DNA from: Dorea sp. 5-2
Lineage (GTDB): Bacteria; Bacillota; Clostridia; Lachnospirales; Lachnospiraceae
Assembly: GCF_000403455.2 (NCBI RefSeq)
Contig: NZ_KE159715.1
Span: 545,929-609,928, forward strand
Direction of reading: 5' to 3'
Length of the DNA: 64,000 nt
Shown here: positions 26,823 through 35,932 of the stretch, piece by piece
How positions within the stretch are numbered: position 1 is the first letter of the stretch
Layout of the letters: every line of letters begins with the position of its first letter
Notes under the pieces: model-generated
Seen by the model: the letters and a program-made list of their open reading frames with translations, nothing else
What the model was told of the DNA's origin: nothing
Databases searched by the model: none
Made by a program: the position numbers and the translations under genes

Positions 26823-28223
26823 ATGGAAATGGATATGTATTATGAAGTTTTAGGACTGAAGCAGGGAGCAGCGCAGGCGGAGATTAAGAAGGCTTATTTT
26901 TCTCTGGTCAGGAAATATTCTCCGGAAAAAGATCCGGAAAAGTTCAGAGAGATCAGGGAGGCATATGAGCGTCTAAAAAGTATGGATGAGGATCAGGCGC
27001 CTGTATTTACACAGCCAAAGGATCCTTGGGCAAAGAAGTTCCTAGATCAGATTCAGATATATCAGAAGAACGGGGAGTACGAACTTTTCCGGGATGCATG
27101 TGAAGAGGCAAGAAAGGCCTTCCCGGATGAGATACAGTTTTTATATCTTCAGGCAAAGGCGCAGCGTATGGCGGGGAATACGGGGAAAGCAGTAAAAAGC
27201 GGTGAGGAACTGGTAAAAAAAGAGGCGGATAATAAATGGTTCTGGAGAGAACTGGCGGTTTCTTACCAGGAACGGGGGTACACGAGGAAAGCATTTTTTG
27301 CATATGACAGAGCTTATGAGCTTGGATGCCGGGATAATGATTCTGTTCTGGAATTTTCCATATTATGCAATGATTACGGACAATTTGACAAAGGGACTGA
27401 GATACTGAAGGAATTTATCAACAGGAAAAAGCGATGGCAGAAGGAAGAGATCCCGCAGGTTTTTGAAGCGTTCACCGGACTGGCGATACTGTCGGAAAAA
27501 AGTACGGAGGATGCAGGAGATTTACTGGGATGTTTGAAAGGATTTCTGGAGAAATATACCATATATCTTGCCGAGAATAAGGATATATTGGTGGAGGTTA
27601 TCGCGCTTTTCGCTGCCTGTTTTAAAAACAGTGAGGTGAAGTATCGCAGAAAGATCCTGGAGTTTGTAGATATTTTTGAAGAGGCGTGCCATTCGGAAGA
27701 GGAACGGGAAATGGCAGCGAGACTGCGTGAAGCATGCACGGAAGGATGGGTATATGAAGATCCCCGCCTGAGTGAGGCTATGAAAAGCGGTATAGAAGCA
27801 TTTTTCATAATGGGCGACCTGAAATCGGATATTAAGACTTTTGCAGAGTTGGATATGAAGCTGTGTATGATCGAAGAACGGGAAGAAGTTCTGGTACAGC
27901 TGGATATCATAGAAGATGAGTATCCCTTGTATTTTGATAAGATCAGGGATTTTGCCAGACAATTAAGAGACGGAAAGAATCTGGAATACCTGAAAAGCAG
28001 TATGCTCAAACAGTACTGTCGTCTGGCACAGTATGTAGGCGGCGGGATGTATTTTGAAAAATACCCGAAGGAAAAGGAGAGGCAGATGGGAAAGGTGATC
28101 TATCAGAATGATTACGACACACCGTATGTCAGAAGCGAAAAGAAGATCGGAAGAAATGATCCTTGTCCGTGCGGAAGCGGGAAGAAATATAAGCATTGCT
28201 GTATGAGAAAAAATGCAGGATAA
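26823..28223 (+). CDS. J-like protein with helical repeats and C-terminal SEC-C zinc motif
   Basis: 466 residues. Residues 4-60 align with a J domain (YYEVLGL, then [31 protein letters not shown]), but the HPD tripeptide that triggers Hsp70 ATPase is SPE (33-35). The middle (about 75-400) is helical and partly TPR-like. The end carries a SEC-C motif ([18 protein letters not shown]) that binds zinc and often mediates protein or ribosome contact. It is the last of the GrpE-like/Hsp70 trio, with tag 29 bp downstream. Confidence 0.82.
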   Translation: MEMDMYYEVLGLKQGAAQAEIKKAYFSLVRKYSPEKDPEKFREIREAYERLKSMDEDQAPVFTQPKDPWAKKFLDQIQIYQKNGEYELFRDACEEARKAFPDEIQFLYLQAKAQRMAGNTGKAVKSGEELVKKEADNKWFWRELAVSYQERGYTRKAFFAYDRAYELGCRDNDSVLEFSILCNDYGQFDKGTEILKEFINRKKRWQKEEIPQVFEAFTGLAILSEKSTEDAGDLLGCLKGFLEKYTIYLAENKDILVEVIALFAACFKNSEVKYRRKILEFVDIFEEACHSEEEREMAARLREACTEGWVYEDPRLSEAMKSGIEAFFIMGDLKSDIKTFAELDMKLCMIEEREEVLVQLDIIEDEYPLYFDKIRDFARQLRDGKNLEYLKSSMLKQYCRLAQYVGGGMYFEKYPKEKERQMGKVIYQNDYDTPYVRSEKKIGRNDPCPCGSGKKYKHCCMRKNAG

Positions 28224-28252
28224 GACAGACAGGAATAGGGAGGGAACGGTAT

Positions 28253-28810
28253 ATGGAATGGCAGGACGGAAAGGTACGGTGTTGGTGGGCGAATCCGAAG
28301 AATGAGAAGTATATCCGCTATCACGACGAGGAATGGGGGGTCCCTGTCCATGACGACCACAGGCTGTTCGAGATGCTGGTGTTGGAGTCTTTTCAGGCGG
28401 GGCTGACCTGGGAATGTGTTCTGAATAAGAGGGAAGATTTCCGCAGGGCTTTCGATGAATTCGATCTTGAAAAGGTGTGCGCCTATGATGAAGCGGATCT
28501 GGAGAGACTGAAGGAGGATCCGAAGATCATACGCAACAGGCGCAAGATCCAGGCGGCAGTGACGAACGCCCAGGTGTTCCGAAGGATTCAGGAGGAGTTC
28601 GGCAGCTTCTCAGAATATATCTGGCAATGGACGGAAGGGGAGATTGTCTATGAAAATGACCGGACGTGCTCGGAACTTTCTGACGCAGTGTCGAAGGATC
28701 TCAAGAAGCGGGGAATGAAATTCGTCGGGACTACGATCATATACGCCTATCTGCAGGCGATCGGGGTGATTTATTCCCATGAAGAGGGATGTTTTCTGGA
28801 ACATGTTTAG
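28253..28810 (+). CDS. tag: DNA-3-methyladenine glycosylase I
   Basis: 185 residues from ATG 28253. Zinc ligands expected at the N-terminal Cys (VRCWWANP) and His (YHDEEWG) and the C-terminal His/Cys (SHEEGCFLEH); LESFQAGLTWE matches the conserved Tag core. It removes 3-methyladenine from alkylated DNA, starting base excision repair. Probably read from the chaperone operon upstream. Confidence 0.94.
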   Translation: MEWQDGKVRCWWANPKNEKYIRYHDEEWGVPVHDDHRLFEMLVLESFQAGLTWECVLNKREDFRRAFDEFDLEKVCAYDEADLERLKEDPKIIRNRRKIQAAVTNAQVFRRIQEEFGSFSEYIWQWTEGEIVYENDRTCSELSDAVSKDLKKRGMKFVGTTIIYAYLQAIGVIYSHEEGCFLEHV

Positions 28811-28843
28811 CAATGAATAAAATATATTTTTAACGAAATCTTA

Positions 28844-28872
28844 TTTTCAAATATCAGGAAGTATTGTATAAT
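28844..28872 (+). promoter_or_regulatory. Promoter of the esterase gene
   Basis: TTTTCA (28844-28849), 17 bp, TATAAT (28867-28872), 61 bp before the start codon. Confidence 0.5.
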
Positions 28873-28932
28873 TATTTCTGGCGGCAGACGCAATGAAGTC
28901 TGCCGGGATTGCGGACCGAAAGGGGATATATT

Positions 28933-29757
28933 ATGATCTATGAAGAGATACCGGTACGGGCGGAGGGTTCGGCGGACTATGCGAGGCTTCAGGTTTACAT
29001 CCAGGATACTCCGCAGGACGGAAGTGTGAAGAGAAAGAAACGGCCGTTGATCCTGATCTGTCCGGGAGGCGGATATGAGCGGACCAGTTACCGGGAAGGA
29101 GAGCCGACGGCATTGCATTTCTTAAGCAGGGGATATCATGCTTGCGTGCTGCGCTATTCGGTTGCCCCGGTTCATTTTCCGACGCAGCTGCTGGAGGTCG
29201 GATGTGCGGTCAGGATCATCCGGGAGAACGCGGAGAAATGGAAAGTAGATACACAGCGGATCGTCGTACAGGGCTCGTCGGCAGGAGGACATCTTGCCGC
29301 ATGTTACGGCGCCTTCTGGAATCAGGAGCTTCTTAAAGAAGATCTTGATCCTCCGGCGGAGGAATGGAAGCCTGGAGGGATGCTGCTGAGCTATCCGGTG
29401 ATCACGTCTGATCCAGGGTATGCGCACAAGGGAAGCTTCGAGAATCTTCTGGGGGAAGAGTATGAAGCGCTGGCAGAGAAAGTTTCTGTTGAAAAGCAGG
29501 TGACAAAGGACATGCCGCCTTGCTTTATCTGGCACACGATGGATGACGACACGGTACCGGTGGAGAACTCACTGTTATTGACAGAGGCGCTTCACAGAGA
29601 AGGGATCCCGTCTGAGCTGCATATTTTCCCGGAAGGAGAGCATGGGCTGAGTCTTGCAAGCCCGGTGGTGGAGCGGGAGAACGGACACGGAGTCCAGCCT
29701 GAGTGTGCGAGATGGATTGAATTGGCGGATGCGTGGCTTGAGAGATTATTTGCGTAA
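28933..29757 (+). CDS. Alpha/beta hydrolase, BD-FAE/acetyl-esterase-like
   Basis: 274 residues from ATG 28933. The oxyanion HGG-equivalent is CPGGGYERTS (about 43-52), the nucleophile is in GSSAGGHLA (about 114), and the Asp and His of the triad are in MDDDTVPVENS and EGEHGLS. The family hydrolyses small esters such as acetylated xylo-oligosaccharides. No signal peptide, so cytosolic. No carbohydrate genes are adjacent, and the substrate is unknown. Confidence 0.82.
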   Translation: MIYEEIPVRAEGSADYARLQVYIQDTPQDGSVKRKKRPLILICPGGGYERTSYREGEPTALHFLSRGYHACVLRYSVAPVHFPTQLLEVGCAVRIIRENAEKWKVDTQRIVVQGSSAGGHLAACYGAFWNQELLKEDLDPPAEEWKPGGMLLSYPVITSDPGYAHKGSFENLLGEEYEALAEKVSVEKQVTKDMPPCFIWHTMDDDTVPVENSLLLTEALHREGIPSELHIFPEGEHGLSLASPVVERENGHGVQPECARWIELADAWLERLFA

Positions 29758-29839
29758 AGGCAGATGATTTGCAAGCGGCAGGTATGTGGTCTGAGGGATT
29801 ACCATAAAATAGAAAATTCAAAAAGGAGTGTTAGGCATT

Positions 29840-31378
29840 ATGAGCAAGAAACCAACAGTGTTGATGATATTGGATGGATATGGTTTAAACGAGAAGACAG
29901 AAGGTAACGCGGTTGCAGAGGGTAAGACTCCGGTGATGGACAAGCTGATGGCAGAGTGCCCGTTCGTCAAGGGAAATGCAAGCGGCATGGCGGTAGGGCT
30001 TCCGGACGGACAGATGGGAAATTCCGAGGTAGGACATCTGAATATGGGTGCAGGTCGTATCGTATATCAGGATCTTACCAAGATCACAAAGGCGATCCAG
30101 GACGGAGACTTCTTCGAGAACCCGGCGCTTCTTGCCGCATGTGAGAATGTAAAGAAGAATAACAGCGCGCTTCACATGTACGGACTTGTATCGGACGGCG
30201 GCGTACACAGCCACAACACGCATATCTACGGGCTTCTGGAGCTGGCAAAGCGCCAGGGGATCGAGAAGGTGTATGTGCACTGCTTCTTAGACGGACGTGA
30301 TACTCCTCCGGCTTCCGGTAAGGAATATGTGGAACAGCTTGTGGCGAAGATGAAAGAGATCGGTGTCGGCGAGGTGGCGACCGTTATGGGGCGTTACTAT
30401 GCCATGGACCGTGATAATCGCTGGGATCGTGTGGAGAAGGCTTACCGTGCAATGGTTTACGGCGAAGGCGAGACGGCGGCAAGCGGACCGGAGGGGATCC
30501 AGGCTTCTTATGATAAGGATACCACAGATGAGTTCGTGCTTCCGACCGTTGTGACGAAGGACGGCGCCCCGGTTGCGACCATTAAGGATCATGACTCGGT
30601 CATCTTCTACAACTTCCGTCCGGACCGCGCCAGAGAGATCACCAGAACCTTCTGTGACGACAATTTTACGGGATTTGACAGAGGCGAGCGGGTGAAGACA
30701 TGTTATGTATGCTTCACCGAGTATGACGTGACCATCGAGAATAAGCAGGTGGCATTTGTCAAGGAAGAGATCACCAATACATTCGGCGAATTTCTTGCGT
30801 CTAACGGAAAGAAGCAGGCGCGTATCGCGGAGACGGAGAAGTATGCCCATGTAACATTCTTCTTCAACGGCGGAGTGGAGGAGCCGAACGCAGGCGAGGA
30901 CAGGATCCTTGTGAACTCTCCCAAGGTAGCGACGTATGATCTGAAGCCGGAGATGAGCGCCTACGAGGTATGTGATAAGCTGACAGGAGCCATCCGCTCC
31001 GGTGAATACGACGTGATCATCATCAACTTCGCGAATCCGGATATGGTAGGGCATACCGGCGTGGAGGATGCGGCGATCAAGGCGATCGAAGCTGTGGATG
31101 TATGTGTTGGAAAGACAGTAGAGGCAGTGACGGAAGTCGATGGACAGATGTTTATCTGTGCAGATCATGGAAATGCGGAACAGTTGATCGACGATGAGAC
31201 GGGCGAGCCGTTTACCGCGCATACTACGAATCCGGTGCCGTTTATCCTGGTAAATGCGGATCCTTCTTATAAGCTTAGAGAGGGCGGATGTCTGGCAGAT
31301 ATCGCGCCGACGCTGATCGAGCTGATGGGAATGGAGCAGCCAAAGGAGATGACGGGTAAGAGTCTTCTGATAAAATAA
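29840..31378 (+). CDS. gpmI: 2,3-bisphosphoglycerate-independent phosphoglycerate mutase
   Basis: 512 residues from ATG 29840 (AAGGAG 11 bp upstream). Metal site LMILDGYG near residue 9, the phospho-Ser in MGNSEVGHLNMGAGR (about 60), FYNFRPDRARE, and ADHGNAEQL with HTTNPVPF at the end. It converts 3- to 2-phosphoglycerate with Mn2+. It is separate from the gap-pgk-tpi cluster but complements it. Confidence 0.97.
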   Translation: MSKKPTVLMILDGYGLNEKTEGNAVAEGKTPVMDKLMAECPFVKGNASGMAVGLPDGQMGNSEVGHLNMGAGRIVYQDLTKITKAIQDGDFFENPALLAACENVKKNNSALHMYGLVSDGGVHSHNTHIYGLLELAKRQGIEKVYVHCFLDGRDTPPASGKEYVEQLVAKMKEIGVGEVATVMGRYYAMDRDNRWDRVEKAYRAMVYGEGETAASGPEGIQASYDKDTTDEFVLPTVVTKDGAPVATIKDHDSVIFYNFRPDRAREITRTFCDDNFTGFDRGERVKTCYVCFTEYDVTIENKQVAFVKEEITNTFGEFLASNGKKQARIAETEKYAHVTFFFNGGVEEPNAGEDRILVNSPKVATYDLKPEMSAYEVCDKLTGAIRSGEYDVIIINFANPDMVGHTGVEDAAIKAIEAVDVCVGKTVEAVTEVDGQMFICADHGNAEQLIDDETGEPFTAHTTNPVPFILVNADPSYKLREGGCLADIAPTLIELMGMEQPKEMTGKSLLIK

Positions 31379-31399
31379 GAAAATATATAAGCATTCTAT

Positions 31400-31422
31400 A
31401 GGACGCGGCAAGGCTGCGTCCT
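31400..31422 (+). terminator. Hairpin after gpmI
   Basis: AGGACGC (31400-31406) pairs with GCGTCCT (31416-31422). The following T content is low, so termination strength is uncertain. Confidence 0.5.
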
Positions 31423-31460
31423 GTATTGCGTTCAACCATAGAGGAGAAGGAGAGATTCGC

Positions 31461-32129
31461 ATGCATATCGTAATCGTGGAAGATGACGCCGTGATCCGGC
31501 AGGAATTAAAGCTTCTTTTGGAAAATGCACTTTATCAGGTAACAGCTCTTGATGATTTTTCGGATGTTGCTTCTTTCGTGCTGTCCGCAGAACCGGATCT
31601 GGTGCTTCTGGATCTGAACCTTCCGGAGGAATCCGGCTTCGATATCTGTTCGAAGATACGGGCAGAGTCTGAGGTGCCTGTGATCTTCGTGACCAGCAGG
31701 ACAGATTCTATGGATGAGCTGACAGGGATCTTGAAAGGCGGGGACGACTATATCACGAAGCCTTTTCAGGCGCCCGTCCTTCTTGCAAGGATCGGCGCCG
31801 TCTTAAAAAGAACCTGCCGGAATGTCAAAGAGGAGCCGGTGAGCTTCGTTCACAGAGAAGTAGAGCTTCATGTTGCCAGAGGTACGGTAAGATTTCGGGG
31901 CGTGCAGACAGAATTATCAAAGAACGAGCTTAAGATCCTGCATCTGTTGTTCCGGAGGAAGGGAGAGATCGTCTCCCGGGCGGATATGATCGAGTATCTG
32001 TGGGACGATCAGGTATTTATAGATGATAATACGTTGAGTGTGAATATCACACGTATCCGGGGGAAGCTTGCGGGGATCGGGATTTCCGATTTTATTGAGA
32101 CAAAGCGCGGGTTAGGATACCGGATCTGA
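31461..32129 (+). CDS. OmpR-family response regulator (BceR-like)
   Basis: 222 residues: receiver with acidic pocket EDD (7-9), phospho-acceptor Asp51 and K in KPFQ, then a winged-helix DNA-binding domain (about 128-222) ending DFIETKRGLGYRI. With the kinase 25 bp downstream it resembles BceRS/VncRS-type systems that respond to cell-wall-active peptides. The cognate transporter is normally adjacent; here the nearest BceAB lies 5.6 kb downstream, past an inserted block. Confidence 0.9.
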   Translation: MHIVIVEDDAVIRQELKLLLENALYQVTALDDFSDVASFVLSAEPDLVLLDLNLPEESGFDICSKIRAESEVPVIFVTSRTDSMDELTGILKGGDDYITKPFQAPVLLARIGAVLKRTCRNVKEEPVSFVHREVELHVARGTVRFRGVQTELSKNELKILHLLFRRKGEIVSRADMIEYLWDDQVFIDDNTLSVNITRIRGKLAGIGISDFIETKRGLGYRI

Positions 32130-32154
32130 TCTGTGGGAATGCGAGGTATCAGGG

Positions 32155-33165
32155 ATGAAAATGACGGAATATCTGAGGGATAAGATTCTGCTTCTGGTGC
32201 TGCATGCGGGGTGTATGCTGCTTCTGGCAGGATTTTTACATGCTACCGGATATGAGACGGGATATGGTATGTTGATCCTCCTTTTCTGGGTGTTGGTGCT
32301 GGCTGTATGGCTGGGATATGGATATTATAACAGGAAATGTTATTTTCAGGAATTGGAGACGACGCTTGAGAAGATGGACCAGCGGTATCTTCTGGGAGAA
32401 CTGATGCCGGTATCCCATCGGCTTGAGGATCAGTTATATAGGGAGATGATCCGCATCTCTAACAAGTCTGTCATTGAGCGGATCCGGCAGATTGAAGACG
32501 AGCAGAAGGAGTATCGGGAATATATAGAGAGTTGGGTACATGAAGTCAAGGCGCCGATCACAAGTATCGACCTGATGTGCGAAAATCATAAGGATGATGT
32601 GACCCGGCGGATTCGCCTTGAGAATCAGAAGATTGAAAATTATGTGGATATGGCGCTGTATTATGCGAGATCGGATGAAGTATATAAGGATTATGTGATC
32701 CGCAGGACCGATCTGCAGGAGAGCGCGGCAGTGGTATTGAAGAGAAACAAGGGGTATCTGATTCGGAGCGGGATTCATGCCGAAGTGGATTGCGGTGATC
32801 CTGCGTATACGGATGAGAAATGGATCACCTTTATCCTGAATCAGCTTGTATTGAATAGTGTGAAGTACCGAAGAGAGACAGGGGCGCGGATCTGGATCTA
32901 TACGGAAAAGTATGGGGACGGAGTGCGGCTGGTTGTGAAGGATAACGGGATCGGTATCAGGGAGGAAGAGTTAGGACGCATTTTTGAGAAAGGATTTACG
33001 GGAAGCAACGGACGTAAGAGGGAGCGTTCCACGGGGATGGGACTTTATCTGTGTGAAAGACTGTGCCGGAAGCTGGGGATCGTGATAAAAGCAGATTCCA
33101 GGGAGCAGGAGGGAACGGAGATGATTTTAGAATTCCCGGTGAGCCGGTATCTTCTGAAAGATTAA
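32155..33165 (+). CDS. Intramembrane-sensing histidine kinase (BceS-like)
   Basis: 336 residues with two membrane spans in the first 60 residues and almost no external loop, the hallmark of BceS-type kinases that need a transporter as sensor. Phospho-His in ESWVHEVKAPITS (about 129), N box LNQLVLNSVKY, G boxes DNGIGI and GMGLYLCERL. It forms a pair with the upstream regulator. Its partner transporter is not immediately next to it. Confidence 0.88.
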   Translation: MKMTEYLRDKILLLVLHAGCMLLLAGFLHATGYETGYGMLILLFWVLVLAVWLGYGYYNRKCYFQELETTLEKMDQRYLLGELMPVSHRLEDQLYREMIRISNKSVIERIRQIEDEQKEYREYIESWVHEVKAPITSIDLMCENHKDDVTRRIRLENQKIENYVDMALYYARSDEVYKDYVIRRTDLQESAAVVLKRNKGYLIRSGIHAEVDCGDPAYTDEKWITFILNQLVLNSVKYRRETGARIWIYTEKYGDGVRLVVKDNGIGIREEELGRIFEKGFTGSNGRKRERSTGMGLYLCERLCRKLGIVIKADSREQEGTEMILEFPVSRYLLKD

Positions 33166-33211
33166 TCGGTGTAACAGTGGTTTTAATGGAATACGGATGC
33201 TCTGTTTTTGA

Positions 33212-33274
33212 TTGTTTCATAGATACTTGACATGTTTTGTTTGAAACGGTACAATATAAATTGAAATGAAACAA
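33212..33274 (+). promoter_or_regulatory. Strong promoter with GTTTCA/TGAAAC operator half-sites (AbiE-like module)
   Basis: TTGACA (33227-33232), 17 bp, TACAAT (33250-33255). TTGTTTCAT (33212-33220) is the exact complement of ATGAAACAA (33266-33274), and GTTTGAAAC (33240-33248) is palindromic between them. Three related half-sites around one promoter suggest autoregulation by the first gene of the module. Confidence 0.6.
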
Positions 33275-33291
33275 ACGGAGGTTTTCTGAAT

Positions 33292-34272
33292 ATGTTATCT
33301 TTTCTTAAATCGGTATTCGGCTCGGATATTACAGAGAGAGAATATCGTTATGCGGATGATACGCCTTATTACATTCGGGATGGGTATACGCCGCAACTGC
33401 TGATCTGGGGGCAAAACCAATGTATCATTTTGACTCCAAAGGATCCTTCTTGGCGGTTGCCTGTATTAAAGAAGCAGCTAAAAAAGTTTCAGGAACTTTG
33501 TATAATTCCCTGTGCACTGGGTCTGGAAAATTTAACTGCGCTGCAGAGGAGGAACTTGATAGAAAATCACATTCCTTTCGTTTCCATGTCTCAGCAGGTA
33601 TATCTTCCGTTTTGGGGATGTTCCTTCCGTGAACATTTTAAGGCGGAAATGATTATTGCCGATAAAATGGCTCCAGGAACACAACTCGTCTTTTTGTATT
33701 TATATTATGGTCGGAGTACAGAGCCTATAAACCTGACGCAGATTGCAAAGGATCTTTCCCTCTCAAAAGCGACCTGTACGAGAGCTATCAATGATCTTAC
33801 TGCTTCTGGCTTGATCACACAAAATGCGGAAGGCACACACAAATGGATCAATCTAGCATACGGGAAACCGGAATTTTTGAAAAAAGGATACGAACGTCTG
33901 AAATCACCTGTTGAGCGGATCCTTTATGTGAAAACACCGGTTCAAGTAGAAACACCGGTTATAAGTGGAATACGGGCGCTGGCACAGCAATCTACAATCG
34001 GTGTAAATGAACAGGATGGTGCCATTGCTGTTTCTAAAAAGGCTGCTGCGAAAATTCCGGCAGATGCTATTTGTACCAAACAGTATTTTGGAGATTTCGG
34101 AGGATCTGTCTTTGAGGTATGGTCCTATGATCCTGCTATTTTGGCGAGAAATGCCTGTGCAGATGATATTTCCCTGCTGTTGAGCCTGGATAAAGATCCC
34201 AACGAGCGGATTCAGATGTGCCTGGATGAAATTCGTGAAAAACATGAATTGCCTATTAAAGAGGAAGAATAA
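33292..34272 (+). CDS. Helix-turn-helix protein, AbiEi-like antitoxin/regulator candidate
   Basis: 326 residues. A winged helix-turn-helix lies at about 135-190 (LTQIAKDLSLSKATCTRAINDLTASGLI), with uncharacterised N- and C-terminal parts. It is 12 bp upstream of a nucleotidyltransferase-like gene. This pairing and the inverted repeats in the promoter match type IV AbiE toxin-antitoxin systems, in which AbiEi represses the operon and counters AbiEii. A MarR-like regulator of another kind cannot be excluded. Confidence 0.6.
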   Translation: MLSFLKSVFGSDITEREYRYADDTPYYIRDGYTPQLLIWGQNQCIILTPKDPSWRLPVLKKQLKKFQELCIIPCALGLENLTALQRRNLIENHIPFVSMSQQVYLPFWGCSFREHFKAEMIIADKMAPGTQLVFLYLYYGRSTEPINLTQIAKDLSLSKATCTRAINDLTASGLITQNAEGTHKWINLAYGKPEFLKKGYERLKSPVERILYVKTPVQVETPVISGIRALAQQSTIGVNEQDGAIAVSKKAAAKIPADAICTKQYFGDFGGSVFEVWSYDPAILARNACADDISLLLSLDKDPNERIQMCLDEIREKHELPIKEEE

Positions 34273-34284
34273 GGAGAAGATCAA

Positions 34285-35040
34285 ATGGTAAACGGTATTA
34301 ATATATTTCGTGAATATTTCAGTAATTTTAAAGATCAGTATACGGTGATCGGCGGCTTTGCCTGTGATCTTTTGATGAACGATGCAGGTCTTGATTTCAG
34401 GCAGACCGTAGACATCGATATGGTGTTGACGGTCGAGGCTCTGACTACAGATTTCGCAAAAGCCTTCTGGTTATTTATCGAAACTGGCGGTTATCATGCC
34501 AGACAGCGCAGCAACGGCAAGCCAGAGTTCTATCGTTTCATAGATCCGACAAATCCAGCTTATCCCAAAATGATCGAGTTGTTTTCACGACCGCAGAGTA
34601 ATGTGGTTTTGCAGCCAGATACACATCTTATGCCGCTGCATATTGATGATGAAGTTTCCAGTCTGTCTGCTATTCTTCTCAATGACGATTACTATCGATT
34701 TCTTTTAGATGGAAGAACCGTTACTGAGGGTATTTCCATATTGGATGTAGAGCATATCATTCCTCTGAAAATGAAAGCATGGTTGGATCTGAAAAGCAAA
34801 AAGATCGAAGGACTCCATGTAAACTCAAGGGATATAAAAAAGCACCGACTGGATGTATTCCGTTTATTCCAACTGATACAGGAGGGGCAGAAAATAATTG
34901 TTCCGAAGTCTGTCGGCGAGGACATTACACAGTTCATAGCCCAAATGCGTGAGACAGAGATCCACTTAACAGATATAGGGATTAACCGCCCGAAGGATTC
35001 TATCTTGGATATTTACAGCAATATGTATGTTACAGAATAA
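34285..35040 (+). CDS. Nucleotidyltransferase, AbiEii-like
   Basis: 251 residues. GGFACDLLM and TVDIDMVL (residues 17-48) give the GG...(R/T)xDxD pattern of the nucleotidyltransferase fold seen in AbiEii-type toxins. The rest is mixed, with a conserved-looking KMKAWLDLKSKK and KHRLDVFRL segment near 170-195 similar to the Lys-containing element of the family. Such enzymes block growth on phage infection, for example by modifying tRNA. It is co-transcribed with the upstream gene. Confidence 0.68.
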   Translation: MVNGINIFREYFSNFKDQYTVIGGFACDLLMNDAGLDFRQTVDIDMVLTVEALTTDFAKAFWLFIETGGYHARQRSNGKPEFYRFIDPTNPAYPKMIELFSRPQSNVVLQPDTHLMPLHIDDEVSSLSAILLNDDYYRFLLDGRTVTEGISILDVEHIIPLKMKAWLDLKSKKIEGLHVNSRDIKKHRLDVFRLFQLIQEGQKIIVPKSVGEDITQFIAQMRETEIHLTDIGINRPKDSILDIYSNMYVTE

Positions 35041-35158
35041 CACGACAAAATTATTCTAAATTCACAAAGGAGAATTGTGGATAGAGAAAATAACGATTAT
35101 GAAGGGGATTATGTGCAGGAAAAGCAGATGTATTCCCGTCATTGATCCGATTTGGTGA

Positions 35159-35187
35159 TTGAGAATTTTTGCCAGATAAATTATAAT
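35159..35187 (+). promoter_or_regulatory. Promoter of the LytTR two-component operon
   Basis: TTGAGA (35159-35164), 17 bp, TATAAT (35182-35187), 35 bp before the LytTR regulator start. The gap 35041-35158 holds nothing else clear. Confidence 0.7.
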
Positions 35188-35221
35188 GGAAAAGATAGAT
35201 TTCCTATGAGGTGGCGGTATT

Positions 35222-35932
35222 ATGTATAACATTGCAATTTGTGATGACGAGCAGGATTTTGTGGCAGAGCTTGAGGAAATGATCCGGAAATATGCCGGTG
35301 AAACAGGCATAGAAATACGTACAGTAACATTTAAGAATGGTTTGGAATTAACCGAGTGTAATAAAATAGAACTGGATCTTATCTTTCTGGATATCCAGAT
35401 GGATACCATGAACGGCATGGAAGCGGCAAAGCACATCCGGAAAAAGGATGAGAAAGTCAGCATTATCTTTTTGACTTCTCTGGCAAAATACGCTCTGGCA
35501 GGATATGAATACCGTGCCTGGAACTATATTATCAAGCCGATCGCCTATGTACGTCTGAAGAATGAACTGGATAAGTGGCTTAAGAATTACAGGCGTGACG
35601 ATAAGAAATACATCCTTGTACAGAATGGAGAGGGACAGCACAGGATAGATCTGAATACACTCCGGTATCTGGAGACTTATAACCGGAACGTGAAACTGCA
35701 TACGGATAAGGGCGGGATTATTTCCTATAAGAAAATGAGAGAGCTTGAGGCGGAGCTGACGGAGGCTCATTTTCTGCGCTGTCATTCCAGCTATCTGGTG
35801 AACCTCCTTTTTGTAAAGAGGGTGGGCAAGCTGGAACTGGAATTGACCACTGGAGAGAAACTGCCGATCAGTCAGCCTAAACGGAAGCTTGTGATGGAGA
35901 AGCTGGCGGATTACTGGGGGGACAGGTTGTAA
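35222..35932 (+). CDS. LytTR-family response regulator (AgrA-like)
   Basis: 236 residues: receiver with CDDE (7-10) and phospho-Asp57 in IFLDIQMD, then a LytTR DNA-binding domain (about 130-236) with FLRCHSSYLVNLLFVKRV. LytTR proteins bind pairs of 9-bp direct repeats 21 bp apart. Exactly such repeats occur before the BceA-like gene at 38730, the likely target. It overlaps the first kinase in a TAATG. Confidence 0.92.
   Translation: MYNIAICDDEQDFVAELEEMIRKYAGETGIEIRTVTFKNGLELTECNKIELDLIFLDIQMDTMNGMEAAKHIRKKDEKVSIIFLTSLAKYALAGYEYRAWNYIIKPIAYVRLKNELDKWLKNYRRDDKKYILVQNGEGQHRIDLNTLRYLETYNRNVKLHTDKGGIISYKKMRELEAELTEAHFLRCHSSYLVNLLFVKRVGKLELELTTGEKLPISQPKRKLVMEKLADYWGDRL

Noticed and set aside
30287..31462. 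391-codon minus-strand frame opposite gpmI
   Set aside because: Antisense shadow of a well-conserved gene.
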